Source: Flammulina velutipes (lineage: Eukaryota > Basidiomycota > Agaricomycetes > Agaricales > Physalacriaceae). From it: a DNA stretch of 64,000 bases. Both the position numbers and the translations under genes were made by a program. This document shows positions 53,556 through 64,000 of the stretch, in pieces. The stretch lies in NCBI GenBank assembly GCA_011800155.1, contig CM022368.1, forward strand, positions 3,162,001 through 3,226,000. The letters run 5' to 3'. Position 1 is the first letter of the stretch. Every line of letters begins with the position of its first letter. Under the pieces are notes generated by a model, which ran no database searches, was not told where the DNA came from, and was given only the letters and a program-made list of their open reading frames with translations.

Positions 53556-55734
53556 ATGATCCGGCTCTCACTTTTTATCATCAATTTCCTTCTCCTAGGC
53601 CAGATACTCGAGGCAAGGCCTACTTCAGGTTCAGCTCTCAGCCGCCCTACTGATACGATCCTACGCCATTCACGAAGACGAAATAGCTCTTCTCCCGAAC
53701 CTGTTACTGTGCATTATTTTCAACAACGCATCGACCATCCTAGGGGTAAATTCTCGGGAAAGTTCAAGCAACGCTATTGGTTGAATGCTCAAAGTTACCG
53801 ACGTGGTACGTACACCTCCTCCATCATCCGACGGAGAACAAACTCGAAGGCTCAATGTTCAAGGTGGACCTATATTTCTGGTGACTGGGGGAGAAACCAA
53901 CGGAGAAGGTATACCTGCGTCTTCTCATACATTTTTCCAAGCCAAGAACTCAAAATGTACCACAGACGTAGTACCCTTGATTGAGAATGGTACAATCCAA
54001 GTATATACGGATGTGCTTCAGGGCGCAAGCATTGTTCTTGAGCACAGATACTTTGGCAAGAGTTGTCCATATCAATATCAGGACTTGTCCGAAAAACACC
54101 TCAAACACTTGACAATTCAACAAGCAATAGACGACCTAGCCTACTTTGCGAAGAACGTGGAACTTAACCTTGGGGCTCCTGGGAGTTCCAAGTCATCATC
54201 GCATCCAGATAACACGCCATGGGTTATTGTCGGTAACGGCTATGCAGGTGCGCATGAGTTGCGCCTTCAAGTGGACCGATTGGATGAACATGGTATTTTT
54301 TTCAGGCGCACTTACGAATTGGGTAATGCTACAGTATGTTCGTCGTCATTATGAATACTGCCGTTGCTTACAGAAATTCGTTGTAGACACGAGGGACTTT
54401 TTGCCGTGGGATATGCTTCATCTGCACCTGTTCAAGCTCAGGAGTGCGTTTTCTGTGTCCTCTATTGGTGTCCTGATTGTTGCTAACGGTCACTGTAGAG
54501 ATCTATGGCAATACTGGGATGTCATCCGTCGAAAAATGCCCAAGGAGTGCTCTTCTGCCGTTCAGGCTGTTTCCGAATACATCGACAAAGTCGCAGCAGA
54601 CGAAGATGAACAGGAAGAAGAGGAATTAAAACGTCTGCTCGGGCTAGACGCTGTCACACACATGGTTGACGTGGCTAATTCTGGTAAGTCGCATTCGCCA
54701 CTAGAGGACGAACCTTGAACGTATGTTTCCATTGTTACAGTCACATTCTCTCTACAATTGTGGGACGAGTTAGAACCTCATGCAGTCGATGAGTCTCTTT
54801 TCATCCAGTTCTGTGATACATTAACGGCCTCGGGCGCTGGAAAATCGAAACTACATGCTACGTTGGCTGCTTGGGGAGAATGGAACAGAAAAAGGTTCCG
54901 TCGAAATGATGAGTGAGTCCCACAAAAATGTCAAACTTTCGCCCTCATTAGTAATTCTCCCCAGTGAATACTGGGGCTCCTATGACAAAAACCATGGAGT
55001 TTACCTCGCGGATCGCCAATGGGTTTGGTTACTGTGAGTCCCACTTCCAGTCGTTGGATATCAATATTGATGCCAGAGCATGTAGATGTAACGAGCTGGG
55101 CTGGTTTGCAGTACGGACATCATCTTTCAACGATTATCATACTGATACAGGTTAGACGGCCGCTCCAGAAGGACACCCCACCCTCGTCCCACGGCTTCTA
55201 GATGTTCAGAATGAACGGGTACACGCTAAATTTCTTTGATTCCTGACGAGACCTGATCCCGCTTCCTAGAGGATGTGCTCGCTACACTTTCCCGAAACGT
55301 TCAAAAAACTTGTAGGGCCGAGAGTCGATGAAACAAATTCGATCTTTGGGGGATGGAATAAACACGCCAAAAAACTGATCGCTACCACCGGAGCGCGTAT
55401 GGATTTCTTCTATGAAAAAACTATTTTCTTCTGAACTGAATCTTTAGATGATGCATGGGCAGAAGTCTCATTTTCCGCCAGAGACGCTAAGAAATTCAAT
55501 TCCGATGAACGGCCATTGGTGGTGGTAAAAAAGGGATTCATGAGTTCCGAACTATTCTTCTCAAGTCCAACAGTGCGAGCGGCTCAGGAACAAGTCGACT
55601 CATATCTTGCCGAGGAGCTTGAGAAGTGGAGGCCCAAAAAACCCTCTTCATCCTGGAGATCGTGGTGGTCGAAGTTGAAGGAGAAGTTAGCCAAAAAGGG
55701 CTCTGGCAAGTCAGAGGAAGGCCTGAGGGCCTGA
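53556..55734 (+). CDS. Secreted S28-family pseudopeptidase 3
   Basis: Third copy of the S28 fold in the window. Signal peptide MIRLSLFIINFLLLGQILEA. Landmarks are FQQRIDHPRGKFSGKFKQRY, GPIFLVTGGE, IVLEHRYFGKSCPY, DLWQYWDVIRRKMPKECSS, and CNELGWFA joined across an intron. The nucleophile motif reads VGNGYAGALTNWVML (Ser to Gly). Asp is kept in GAHDAWAEV. The His site reads KKGFMSSELF (His to Met). Activity is therefore unlikely. The C-terminal tail is strongly cationic and Trp-rich (PSSSWRSWWSKLKEKLAKK), matching the pattern of the other two copies. Ten or so short introns sit at equivalent positions in all three genes. Confidence 0.88.
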
Positions 55735-55792
55735 AGGCTCGATACTGACACAAAGATCAGAGCCCAAAGGATTGTGGGTTGGAGATTCGCAG

Positions 55793-55866
55793 GGAATGAT
55801 GGCGTAGTTGGTTATCGCATTCGTCTTACACACGAAAGGTCCTCAGTTCGAACCTGTGTCATTTCA
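55793..55866 (+). tRNA. tRNA-Val (anticodon UAC), intronless
   Basis: Acceptor stem GGAATGA (55793-55799) pairs fully with TCATTTC (55859-55865), including one G-U; discriminator A at 55866. The D-arm is TGGCGTAGTTGGTTATCGC. The anticodon arm TTCGT-CTTACAC-ACGAA is perfect with anticodon TAC at 55827-55829. The T-arm CTCAG-TTCGAAC-CTGTG has a single U-U mismatch at its second pair. A T-run follows at about 55867. The gene lies 58 bp after the S28-3 stop. Confidence 0.88.
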
Positions 55867-56062
55867 TTTTTGACGGGCAAGATGACTGTGAAGGTCCATA
55901 TTTATTTACGCATACCCACTGCCATCGTCGCATTTAAGAATCATTTGCTGTGTACATACATAGACAAACTATTCAATTCGTCGTTCGGGTTGTGTTCGGG
56001 TCCGGACCGGTTTATAATTAACAGTAGTCTTCGATCCCTAGTACCAGCTACCATCATCCTGT

Positions 56063-57329
56063 ATGCTCTTGTCTCTTGCCAGGAATGCTATGAACTTCTT
56101 CAGAAAACGAATCAGCGAGTTATACATGCCTTCCAGTCTCTTAAGCAAGGTCTTTGTCTTCCTTATGTCTCATTCGAACTCTTCTGAACAGCAGTCTGCA
56201 GATAATATGCCACGGGCAATACTTCTGCATTTACCCTGCAGCTTACGACTCTGAATATGAACGAAAAGCTGGTACGAGATATGTTTCTTTATCCGCTTGT
56301 TATCTGACGACTTGACTGTAGATGTTGACCCTCTACTCCATTCTTTGGGGGACATTGAGACGGACATTCGAACGTCGGATGGTGTCGCTCTCAAATGTTA
56401 CCTCATGAAGCAGGTGAACATGCACATTGTCTCGAGCTTGTACAACTCCACTGAACACGTTTATGAAGTCGAAGCTTCCTACTGCGCGCGGGACAATAAT
56501 TATGTTCCACGGGAATGGCTATCACAGCTGGTGTTATCTGACCTGCGGAAACATGCTTTCCAGCATGGGATTCAATGCGCTCATGGTTGAATACAGGGGG
56601 TACGTGCACAGTTCGCCTCCTAGGACATGCATGGCTGTCTAACACTGTCAACAGCTACGGCGCTTCGAAGGGGAAGCCGTCCGAGAGTGGAATAAGACGT
56701 GATGCCCAGGCTGCGCTTGACTTTGTTCTCGCTCGCGACGACTTCCATAACGTACCTGTTGTACGTGTTATTCGACGTGTCCTTGTTACGTCTCTCAACT
56801 GCGTAGATATTACACGGGCACTCAATGGGTGGTGCTGTTGCAATTGACCTTGCCAGCCGCAATCCTAGTAAGGTATGTTCAATAAGCGCCTCGTTCTGCC
56901 GTTTTTGAAACTGAAGCATTAAAGATCGACGCTATAATCTTGGAGAACACTTTCCTCTCCATACCATCTGTCGCTAAGAACATACCCATCATCAAGTATT
57001 TTACATTCTTGATCCACCAACGCTGGAATTCGGCGGCGAAGATACACAAGATTCGTCGCGCGACACCAATTTTGTTCTTAAGTGGAGCATGGGACACCGT
57101 AGTACCAGCATCGCATATGTCTGGCCTGCGAGATAAGGCTTTCACCAGAGATGCTGAATCGAAGGTCGAGTTGCAAGACGTTTTCAAGTCATTCCCTAGA
57201 GGAACCCATGGTATGCCCACTGTCTTCTACAACCTCGTAATCACTGACCGTTGCTTAGCGGATACTTGGATACAGCCTGGTTATTTTTCGGCGATTGATG
57301 ATTTTTTGCAGAATTTGAAGAGCACTTGA
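56063..57329 (+). CDS. BEM46/ABHD13-like alpha/beta hydrolase
   Basis: A multi-exon gene. Starting at MLLSLARNAMNFFRKR, an intron near 56150-56200 leads into YFCIYPAAYDSEYERKAD and SDGVALKCYLMKQ, then GTIIMFHGNGYHSWCYL (oxyanion region), YGASKGKPSESGIRRDAQAAL, the nucleophile elbow GHSMGGAVAIDLASRNPSK, DAIILENTFLSIPSVA, LFLSGAWDTVVPASHM (catalytic Asp) and FPRGTHADTW (catalytic His). The family includes fungal BEM46 proteins linked to hyphal growth at the endoplasmic reticulum and plasma membrane. The ACTTPLNTFMKSKL segment may come from an inexact exon boundary near 56430. Confidence 0.85.
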
Positions 57330-57718
57330 CTGGTATGTAGTAATGCTTCGTGCTATGCAAGTAACGATGTTCTACAGTATGTAAGAAACGACTAGATATC
57401 ACAGGATGTGCTTCGTCATTAGAGTATCGAATATACTTATCTTCATCTCCGGATAATCAACGCACAACAGCACATCGCAAACAGTTGAGTGTGAGGAAAC
57501 TCCAAAGGAACGTGCTCCATTTCAGGACTATACAAAAGAAACTGTACACTGTCCATCACCATTGAAATTAGATAGAACGAACGGTAAGTAAATCAAGTTC
57601 GACGATTGGGAGAAGGAAAAAAGAGAATAAGGATCCGTAAGGTGTAGTCGAATGAGTGTGGGTGGGGATATAAACTTGAACAGGGGGATAGGTATTGTGG
57701 TGAATATTCATCGAGTGG
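57330..57718. other. Convergent intergenic region
   Basis: About 389 nt between the 3' ends of the BEM46-like gene and EDE1. No gene is supported. Confidence 0.5.
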
Positions 57719-60700
57719 TTATGCGGTACCCAACAAGCTGTTGAGGGCGCGCGGCACGTCATAAGCATGCTTCTCCAAAGCCTCTACAGCTTGAGAACGA
57801 CTGAAGCCCATAGCCGTGATCTGCTTGACAGATTCCACATCGTCGTCTCCCGCCGGTGTACCCGTACGTGGCTCTTCCGCAGGAGGCGTCAAGAACTGCG
57901 AGGGAGGCGGCGGAATCGCCTCTTGCTGCTGCTGTTTCTTCTTCTTCCCAAACGGTAACCGGATCTGAAACAAGAAGGCTATCAGTCAAGGGACAGCCAA
58001 ATGGCTAGGCAAAGACATACACTCAGTTTTGAATGCCGTGGAGGAGGCGGTTCTTTGAACTTGTCGGTCTCTTTGGTCGAAGATGAAGTCGAGGGCCGAG
58101 GACGAGGCGTCGGGGAGCTCACACGGGGTGGCGGAGAGGTCGTACGGGAAGTCGTAGAGTTAATCGATTTTGGGGGTGATGTCGCAGAAACTGGGAAGGG
58201 ACTTGCCACCGGAGGTTGTTCAGGCGCTTTGACAGGAGGAGACGTCAAGGATGCCCCAAGATCGGGCGGTGATGCCGTGTCAAACCCCGAGAACACATCA
58301 TCGAACGACGGCGCCGGAGCAGGAGCAGGAGCAGGAGCAGGTGCGGTAGAAGTAGACGCAGCAAAAATCTGTGGCTCCGGGGTCGGCTGGCTTCCATTGG
58401 GCGCTACCTTCGGTTGAGTGAACAGGGAATCAAACCCATCGTTGGTCGTAGGCAAAGGCGAGATAGCTCCGTTAGCCTTAGGTGGCTGCGGGAACGCAGG
58501 TTCAGCCGCCGGGGTGCTTCCAAAATCAAAGTTATCATCAAAGGCATTGTCGAAAGAGAACGTGTTCTTTGCAGAGTTTTCTTGACTAGGAGGAATGATG
58601 CCCATCGCTTCGTCAAAGGCGTTCACACCGGCGATAGTCGCCTCGGGTTTGGCTGCGTCAGAGGACGGAGAGCCAAAAACATCGGAAGGGCCGAAGGGAC
58701 TGGCCGACGTCTGGAATGGCGAATTGGACGTTGCCAATGCGGGTGCAGGGGTTATAGAAGCTGGCGGTGGTGACGGCGGGCGATCCGAGCTCACACCGAA
58801 TACGTCGTCGAAAGAAGAGGTTTGGGTGGCTGCAGGTGGGGTTGCAGCACGAGCAGCCGAGCCGTTGGACCTCGACTCCGCAAGCTTAGCCAACGGCATC
58901 TCGTCTTCGTCGCTGTCGCTGTCTGAATCGTCCACCTCGATTTCTTTGAGAGGCGTGTTGAGGTCAGTGCCCGCCGAGGTCTCTGGGAAATATCCTGGGA
59001 TGTTCTGGGATGGGGTAGAAGCTTCAATTGCCGCTTCGTCAAGCGCAGGGAATTTAGACGATACTGCGTCCAAAGTGGAACCGCGCGCTGGAGACAGCAG
59101 TTCAGGCAACCCGCCAGACGAAGTGGGTGGTGTCTTGAAATCCTCTGTACCCTCCGGGGACGTGGGCGGCGACGCCTCGGAAAGCGTTGCGGTCGAAACG
59201 TCGGCACTCTGAGAATGAAGCGAAGTGTCACCCGTGGAAGGAGGCGCCGGCTCAGTCTCTGTGTCGAAGGCCTGGGAGAATCCAAAAGGATCCGTAGAGG
59301 CAGAAACGGAGGTAACAGGAGGCGCAGCGTTAACCGAAGGGCTAGGGACTGCAGTTCCTGCGAAGGGCATGAAAGGCGATCCAGTTCGCGTAGGAGTAGT
59401 CGTGCCCGAAGCCATAGCGAGACGTTCAAATGGATTGTTACTCTTCCCGCCGGGACTCGAAGGATCCGGCGTAGCAGGTAAAGCAAACGAGGCTGCAACT
59501 GCCACAGAATCGGACGACAATGACCTTTCTTGCGAAGGGGCAGGAGGGCTTTCAACAGAAGGAGGGGCGGTATCGAGTTGGGCGATCGCAGCCTCAACTT
59601 CATCCTTCTCTTTCCCGACGTCAAAGAGGTCGGCGCTAGCTTCCTGCAGTTCGTGCGCAGCTTTGGCCTTCTCTGCTTCCTTCGTACTCAACTGCTTTCG
59701 AGCAATAGCCAAAAGACCACGTTGTTGTTTGGCTTCCTTCTTCAACTTTTCCGTTTCAACTTTGAGTGATTCTGCCTGTTGGCCAAACTCCGCCATCCTA
59801 CGATGAAGTTCTCGGACATCCTCCTTGTCCCTAAGAAGAGTGCCTTCAACCTCAGCCTTCTCAACGCGGACAGCACTGAGATCGCTTTCCGCGCTGATAA
59901 TTGCGACCTTTGTCGTCTGCATTTCAGCAGTCTGCGCAGCCAAACGTTCCTTGAGGGCAGTAAGTAACTTTGTTTCAGTCTCGTACGCCGCCTTGGCAGA
60001 GGAAAGCTGTGTCTGCAGAGTTGAGAGCTGAGAGGCTTGGTTGGCCAGCATTTGCTCGGTAGATTCCCGGTCCGCTTTCACCGTTTCGAGTGAGCGATTC
60101 GTGGAAGAGAGTTGGTTCTGAGCGTTTCCGATCTCGGCTGACTTGTCTTCCAGCGAGGGGACAGCACCATGGTCGTCATCTCCCATGAGATCGTGTGCTG
60201 CATCTGAGTACGGAGTTAGTTACACAGTATGGATTAGTCGTTGAAAACTTACGTGAGCCGAATGAAGGCACTCCGAATGGTGAGGACGCCGTAAAGGGAT
60301 CTCGAGCAGCTGGTCGAGGGGGCGGAGCGGGACGCGTAGCAGCGATGTTGGGGGAACTATATGGTCCCGTGGCTTGAGGCACAATTGGAGGAGCTACGGG
60401 CGCAGCGGCAGGAGGAGGATCGTCCCACAACAAGTCGGCCAAAGAGTCCTGAGTAGGAGGCGCGGGAGCAGGCGGTTTAGCAAACTGTGATGAAGGACCA
60501 TTTATCTTGCGCATGGAAGGCGGCACAAGAGAGGGAGGAAGAGTAGCTGGGACGTCAATACCGGCCAGCTTCTTTTTAATAAGATACATGGCGACAGCAA
60601 AGCCATCCTTCGTTAGACGTCCATCGTTGTTGATATCAGCAAGATCCCTAAGTTAGAGTCAGTAATATGATTGGAAATTGGAAAGGCAATACTAACCAAA

Positions 60701-61908
60701 CTTGTGCGAGATCCTCTCCTGGCAATTGGGACTCTAGCATGAAAGGGACTGCTATTTCTCCTTCAATGTAGCCTTGGCGGTTTGTATCGAGGTTGTCGAA
60801 AAAGCCATCCGACTCTGCCTTTTCTGCTGCGGAAATGTCCCAAGGTGGCTGGGCGTGTTGCCCAAATGCACTGCTAGCAATCTGAGATAGATTTGGACGC
60901 GCAGGAAGATGGGGAGGGACTGGTGGTCCACGGCGCGCTGGAATATTGGGTACGTTTCCGGTCAGATTAGGCTGCAACATTTGAGTCTGGCCGGTGTACT
61001 GGGGCTGTATTCTGTTTTGAGAAAAGGTGCTGCCGACGGGACTGTAGGATCCGCTATTGCCGGTGTGATGCGACCTGACACTTGCAGTCGGGCCGCCCAT
61101 TCCACTAGCTTGCTGGTAGAGACCTGGAGGGAGTGTTTGAGGGACGTTAGCGATCTGGCCGGACATGACGCCCTGGATGAGATACATGGCGAGAGTAAAG
61201 TCGGTTGCGTCGAGTGAGCCGCGGTCATGTGTGTCAGCAAGCGTCCTGGATCCCAATGTGAGCGCGGGGGCGGACCAAATACGCACGCAGGACTTACCAA
61301 ATCTGTCCGAGTTTCTCGTTTGACAACCTCGATTTGACGAATATCTCCCTGGCTTGGTCACCTGGTGGCGGTGTTACTCAGGCGGGGGCGCAGCGCATAG
61401 ATGCATACCTGTCAAAAGACCGTTTGAAGGGCCCGATTTGTTGAACATGTTCTGAAATTTCGCTCTGTCCTGCGCCGTTAATGGCGGGAGCCCCGGAATC
61501 GGTGGGGGAGAGCGCGGAATCGACATGCCCGTATTTTGTGCATTGAGATCGCTTACACCGTCGATAGTAGGAAGTGGCCCAGCTTTTCTCATTGTTAGAG
61601 CATTCGGGGCAATCAAGACGCGCAAGCTCACGTTTGTTGACCAGAACTGGCGTCACCGGCTCGCCTTTCTGCGCCCAGCCCATTAATCTGACCGCAATGG
61701 CGACGCCCTTGCTGCTCAACGCTCCCCGATTATCCTCGTCCGCGATAGCCCATATCTCTCCGAGCGAGGTAGGTGGCAGTTTAGCGCCGCCAAATATGCG
61801 CACTGCAATGTCTCCTGGCAATAGTCCTGTTTTCTTTGGATCTCCCTGTGCAAGGATGCGAGATACGAGCGCCAGCTCTCCCGCCGTTGCTTGAAAATTG
61901 ACGGACAT
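57719..61908 (-). CDS. EDE1: EDE1/Eps15-like EH-domain endocytic scaffold
   Basis: A multi-exon gene of about 1250 residues that organises early sites of clathrin-mediated endocytosis. It starts [19 protein letters not shown] at 61908. Three EH domains follow: the first near 61900-61620 ([35 protein letters not shown]), the second near 61480-61130 ([28 protein letters not shown]) and the third near 60850-60550 ([34 protein letters not shown]). They bind NPF peptides. Then comes a coiled coil (60150-59600), a long Ser/Pro-rich tail with a (PA)n run near 58330, and a C-terminal UBA domain ([18 protein letters not shown]) encoded in its own last exon, which would bind ubiquitinated cargo. Order and length match EDE1. 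Confidence 0.94.
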
Positions 61909-62144
61909 CGTCGGCGACAGCGAAGACGAAGTGTAAGGCCCGGGCGGACAAGGGTACACACTAATTCTACTGGCCGTGCCGCGATGCCGGCTTACGTTGC
62001 TTTTGTTTGGTCGCTCACGCTCACGTGTAAAAGACAGCTCACTTCCAACATTCCTCCTTGTTCTCATACCTCGACGTTGTCCGGCACTCTTGCCTTTTCT
62101 CGTTTGCACGATACCCTTCACTCTACTCGACCCTTTACGAAAAC
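61909..62144. promoter_or_regulatory. Divergent promoter between EDE1 and UBC11
   Basis: 236 nt between two divergent start codons. Presumably shared promoter DNA. No specific site was recognised. Confidence 0.4.
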
Positions 62145-63032
62145 ATGGAACAAGTCTCTGCTACTTTGCCACCACGCGCCGCCCAGAAGAGTGCAGTCAC
62201 CGCTCCGCACCAGCAAACGGCGGGAAGTGTAGCTAAACGGTTCGTGTCAAGTCTAATCGCCGGGAACGCTAGACGCTGATGTGCTCTCTCTCAGACTGGG
62301 CAGTGAATTAATGACTCTTATGGTGCGTCCCGCGCGCCTCGCGCCTCCAGAACCATGCTGATAAATATTACAGATGTCTGCCTCTCCCGGCATTGTTAGC
62401 ACTCAACTCTCTGTCTCTTCTCTCTGCATAACTGAACATCACACAGTCCGCATTTCCCAAGAACGATGGCAACCTTTTCGACTGGACTGGCATGATTGAA
62501 GGACCCGCTGGCACCGTCAGTCGAGCATATTTCCATTATCCTCGCATCGCGCTTATCCTATCCCAGATCTATGCTGGCCTTACTTTTAAAATATCTATAC
62601 ACTTCCCCGCCAACTACCCATACGTGCCACCTTCCATCAAATTCGATACACCGTGCTTCCACCCTAATGTTGATATTGGTGGCGGCGCTATCTGTCTAGA
62701 TATCCTACAGGTACGTACCAATCTTTTCCAGTCTACCACAACGCTCACCGGTAGTAGGACAAGTGGTCAGCTGTCTACAGTGTACAAACTATCTTGCTAT
62801 CGTTACAGTCTCTTCTCGGAGGTACGTACCAATCCTCACGCCGGTCTATCCCGTCTAAAAACTTCTATAAGAACCGAACAACGCCTCGCCGCTGAATTCT
62901 GAAGCAGCATCTCTCTGGACTAAGCCTGACTGTTCGCATTCCTTTCGCTGTTGTTTGGACATTGCTGATATCTCGACAGCCTTCAAGGCTCAATTGATGA
63001 AACACTATCGGGCCGCCAGTGATGCTGCATGA
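62145..63032 (+). CDS. UBC11: UBC11/UBE2C-type ubiquitin-conjugating enzyme E2
   Basis: Seven or so small exons give about 180 aa starting MEQVSATLPPRAAQKSAV. This N-terminal extension before KRLGSELMTLMM is typical of the E2 that works with the anaphase-promoting complex to ubiquitinate mitotic cyclins. The UBC fold is complete: SASPGISAFPKNDGNLFDWT, LTFKISIHFPANYPYVPP, CFHPNVD with the HPN motif, active-site Cys in AICLDILQ, DKWSAVYSVQTILLSLQSLL and LNSEAASLW. It ends KHYRAASDAA. The active-site loop reads HPNVDIGGGAICLD, one residue longer than the usual HPNVDTQGNICLD, as recalled from animal UBE2C. Confidence 0.92.
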
Positions 63033-63567
63033 ATGGTGTTCGCTGGCGCTACATGCCCTTGAAACCCTGAAATGGCAGTTTGTGTACTGTTACATCATGT
63101 TCCTTCTCATACCAGATCATCGTTTGTTGTATCCCTTGCATCCTTTATGTTCAAACGTGACTTTTGGTTCATCGTCGACCTCGAAATATCTTGTTTGTGT
63201 GCTACATTGCTATCAGTTCAATCCGGAAGAGTCCAGAATCCCGATCGCTACGAACAACATTTGCAACACGCTGCGACCATAGAATTCTGGGACCCATAGT
63301 TACGTAAATCAGTAGACGTGCTTCCCTCCCATCACCGTGACATAGGTCCTTACTGAAGACAAGAGTCTTTAACGCTCGACGAAAGGACCATTGCACAACG
63401 ACCACAGCACTGGTTGCTTCTGTGAAGACCACTTTCCATTTTACTTTATAACAAGTGAGAAGACTTGGCTCAGTTTCCAACCTATCATCTAACCAACCGA
63501 CCTGCCTCTTCAGAAACTTGCTCTGCGAGCACTTCCTCGTTCGATACGCCCATTCATTTTCCTACCC
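63033..63567. other. Intergenic region
   Basis: About 535 nt between UBC11 and the next gene. Short ORFs only; no domain is recognised. Confidence 0.5.
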
Positions 63568-64000
63568 ATGACTCGCCGCTCTCCCCCCAGCGCTTTGCGC
63601 CTTGTGCCCGGACCTGCGCCACCCCGGAAGTAAGTCCTCTTTTCCGACGGATGACATGGCGGAGACTAATACACGATTAGCATACCCAAGCACACCTTAC
63701 CATCTGTCCCCCGTCCGACATTCCATCCTCCCAGCATTGTAGCCAAGGAAGCGCCGCCTCGTGGAAGCTGGCGAACATTGTCCCTGTCTCTGCCGGCTTT
63801 CCTGGCTAGTTTCAAGGAAGAAAAGAGGCTGGAACCTGTGCAGAAGAGATCTGCAGCCAAAGTCCGTGGGCCTTGGGATCACTCTGGGACGATCAGTGTA
63901 TCCATTGATGTTGACGCGCTGCTTCGTCCACCGCTTCCTGTGGCTGTGGGTCCTGTAAGCAGATAGTTAGATATGTTGGAACAAGGTATAGCCTCTGTTT
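63568..64000 (+). CDS. Hypothetical protein, 5' part (continues beyond window)
   Basis: ATG at 63568 (MTRRSPPSALRLVPGPAPP). An intron after codon 21 (donor GTAAGT, acceptor ACGATTAG near 63679) leads to a second exon encoding a Pro-rich stretch, then LSLSLPAFLASFKEEKRLEP and GTISVSIDVDALLRPPL. A GTAAGC donor at about 63955 suggests the gene continues past the window edge. No family is recognised. Confidence 0.55.

Noticed and set aside
1..64000. CRISPR arrays, bacterial operons, rRNA genes
   Set aside because: No regularly spaced repeats with spacers, no ribosome-binding-site-led gene strings and no rRNA sequence. The genes are intron-bearing fungal genes.

Overview
This window is nuclear DNA of a filamentous basidiomycete, most likely an agaricomycete. 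Genes are split by many short introns (about 45-65 nt, GT-AG, CTGAC/CTAAC-type branch sites), core eukaryotic genes are packed closely on both strands, and the mobile DNA is of types typical of mushroom genomes: a chromodomain Ty3/gypsy element and a KDZ transposon with a CxC2-type cysteine cluster. The species cannot be named from sequence alone.

Region 1 (1-18885) is one nested mobile structure. A Ty3/gypsy chromovirus on the minus strand has gag, protease, RT, RNase H, integrase and chromodomain in open frame. It is split inside RT by a 13.4-kb DNA transposon (2639-16074) flanked by a perfect 7-bp duplication GCCAGCT. The inserted element encodes a ten-exon KDZ transposase of about 1294 aa plus seven accessory genes. 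Two neighbouring accessory genes carry, between them, three copies of a fold that reads as the RNase H1 N-terminal (caulimovirus viroplasmin-like) hybrid/dsRNA-binding domain. The element ends hold degenerate inverted repeats containing GGGATA-type palindromes, and the right end holds 28-bp subterminal repeats.

Region 2 (18931-37369) holds mainly housekeeping genes: a secreted S28-family peptidase homologue, TIM23, the CCR4-NOT scaffold NOT1, a secreted S9-like alpha/beta hydrolase, TMA7 and the STRIPAK scaffold striatin.

Region 3 (37852-55866) is more lineage-specific: a second and a third S28 homologue, a berberine-bridge-type flavin oxidase, a class II cAMP phosphodiesterase, an uncharacterised protein with a duplicated domain, an F-box protein, an HSL-type hydrolase, a stand-alone DUF2156 protein, a decayed membrane-protein locus, a duplicated hydrolase fragment, and tRNA-Val(UAC).

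Region 4 (56063-64000) returns to conserved genes: a BEM46/ABHD13-like hydrolase, the endocytic EH-domain protein EDE1, the E2 enzyme UBC11/UBE2C, and the first exons of an unknown gene.

Two things stand out. First, the KDZ element is a multi-gene transposon with an apparently undescribed cargo. Second, all three dispersed S28 paralogues have lost the nucleophilic serine (Ser to Gly in the GxSYxG motif), each lacks at least one further triad residue, and each has gained the same Lys/Trp-rich cationic C-terminal tail, so they look like secreted pseudopeptidases with a new role. All exon joins were made by eye from splice signals and frame continuity; single-base shifts are possible.
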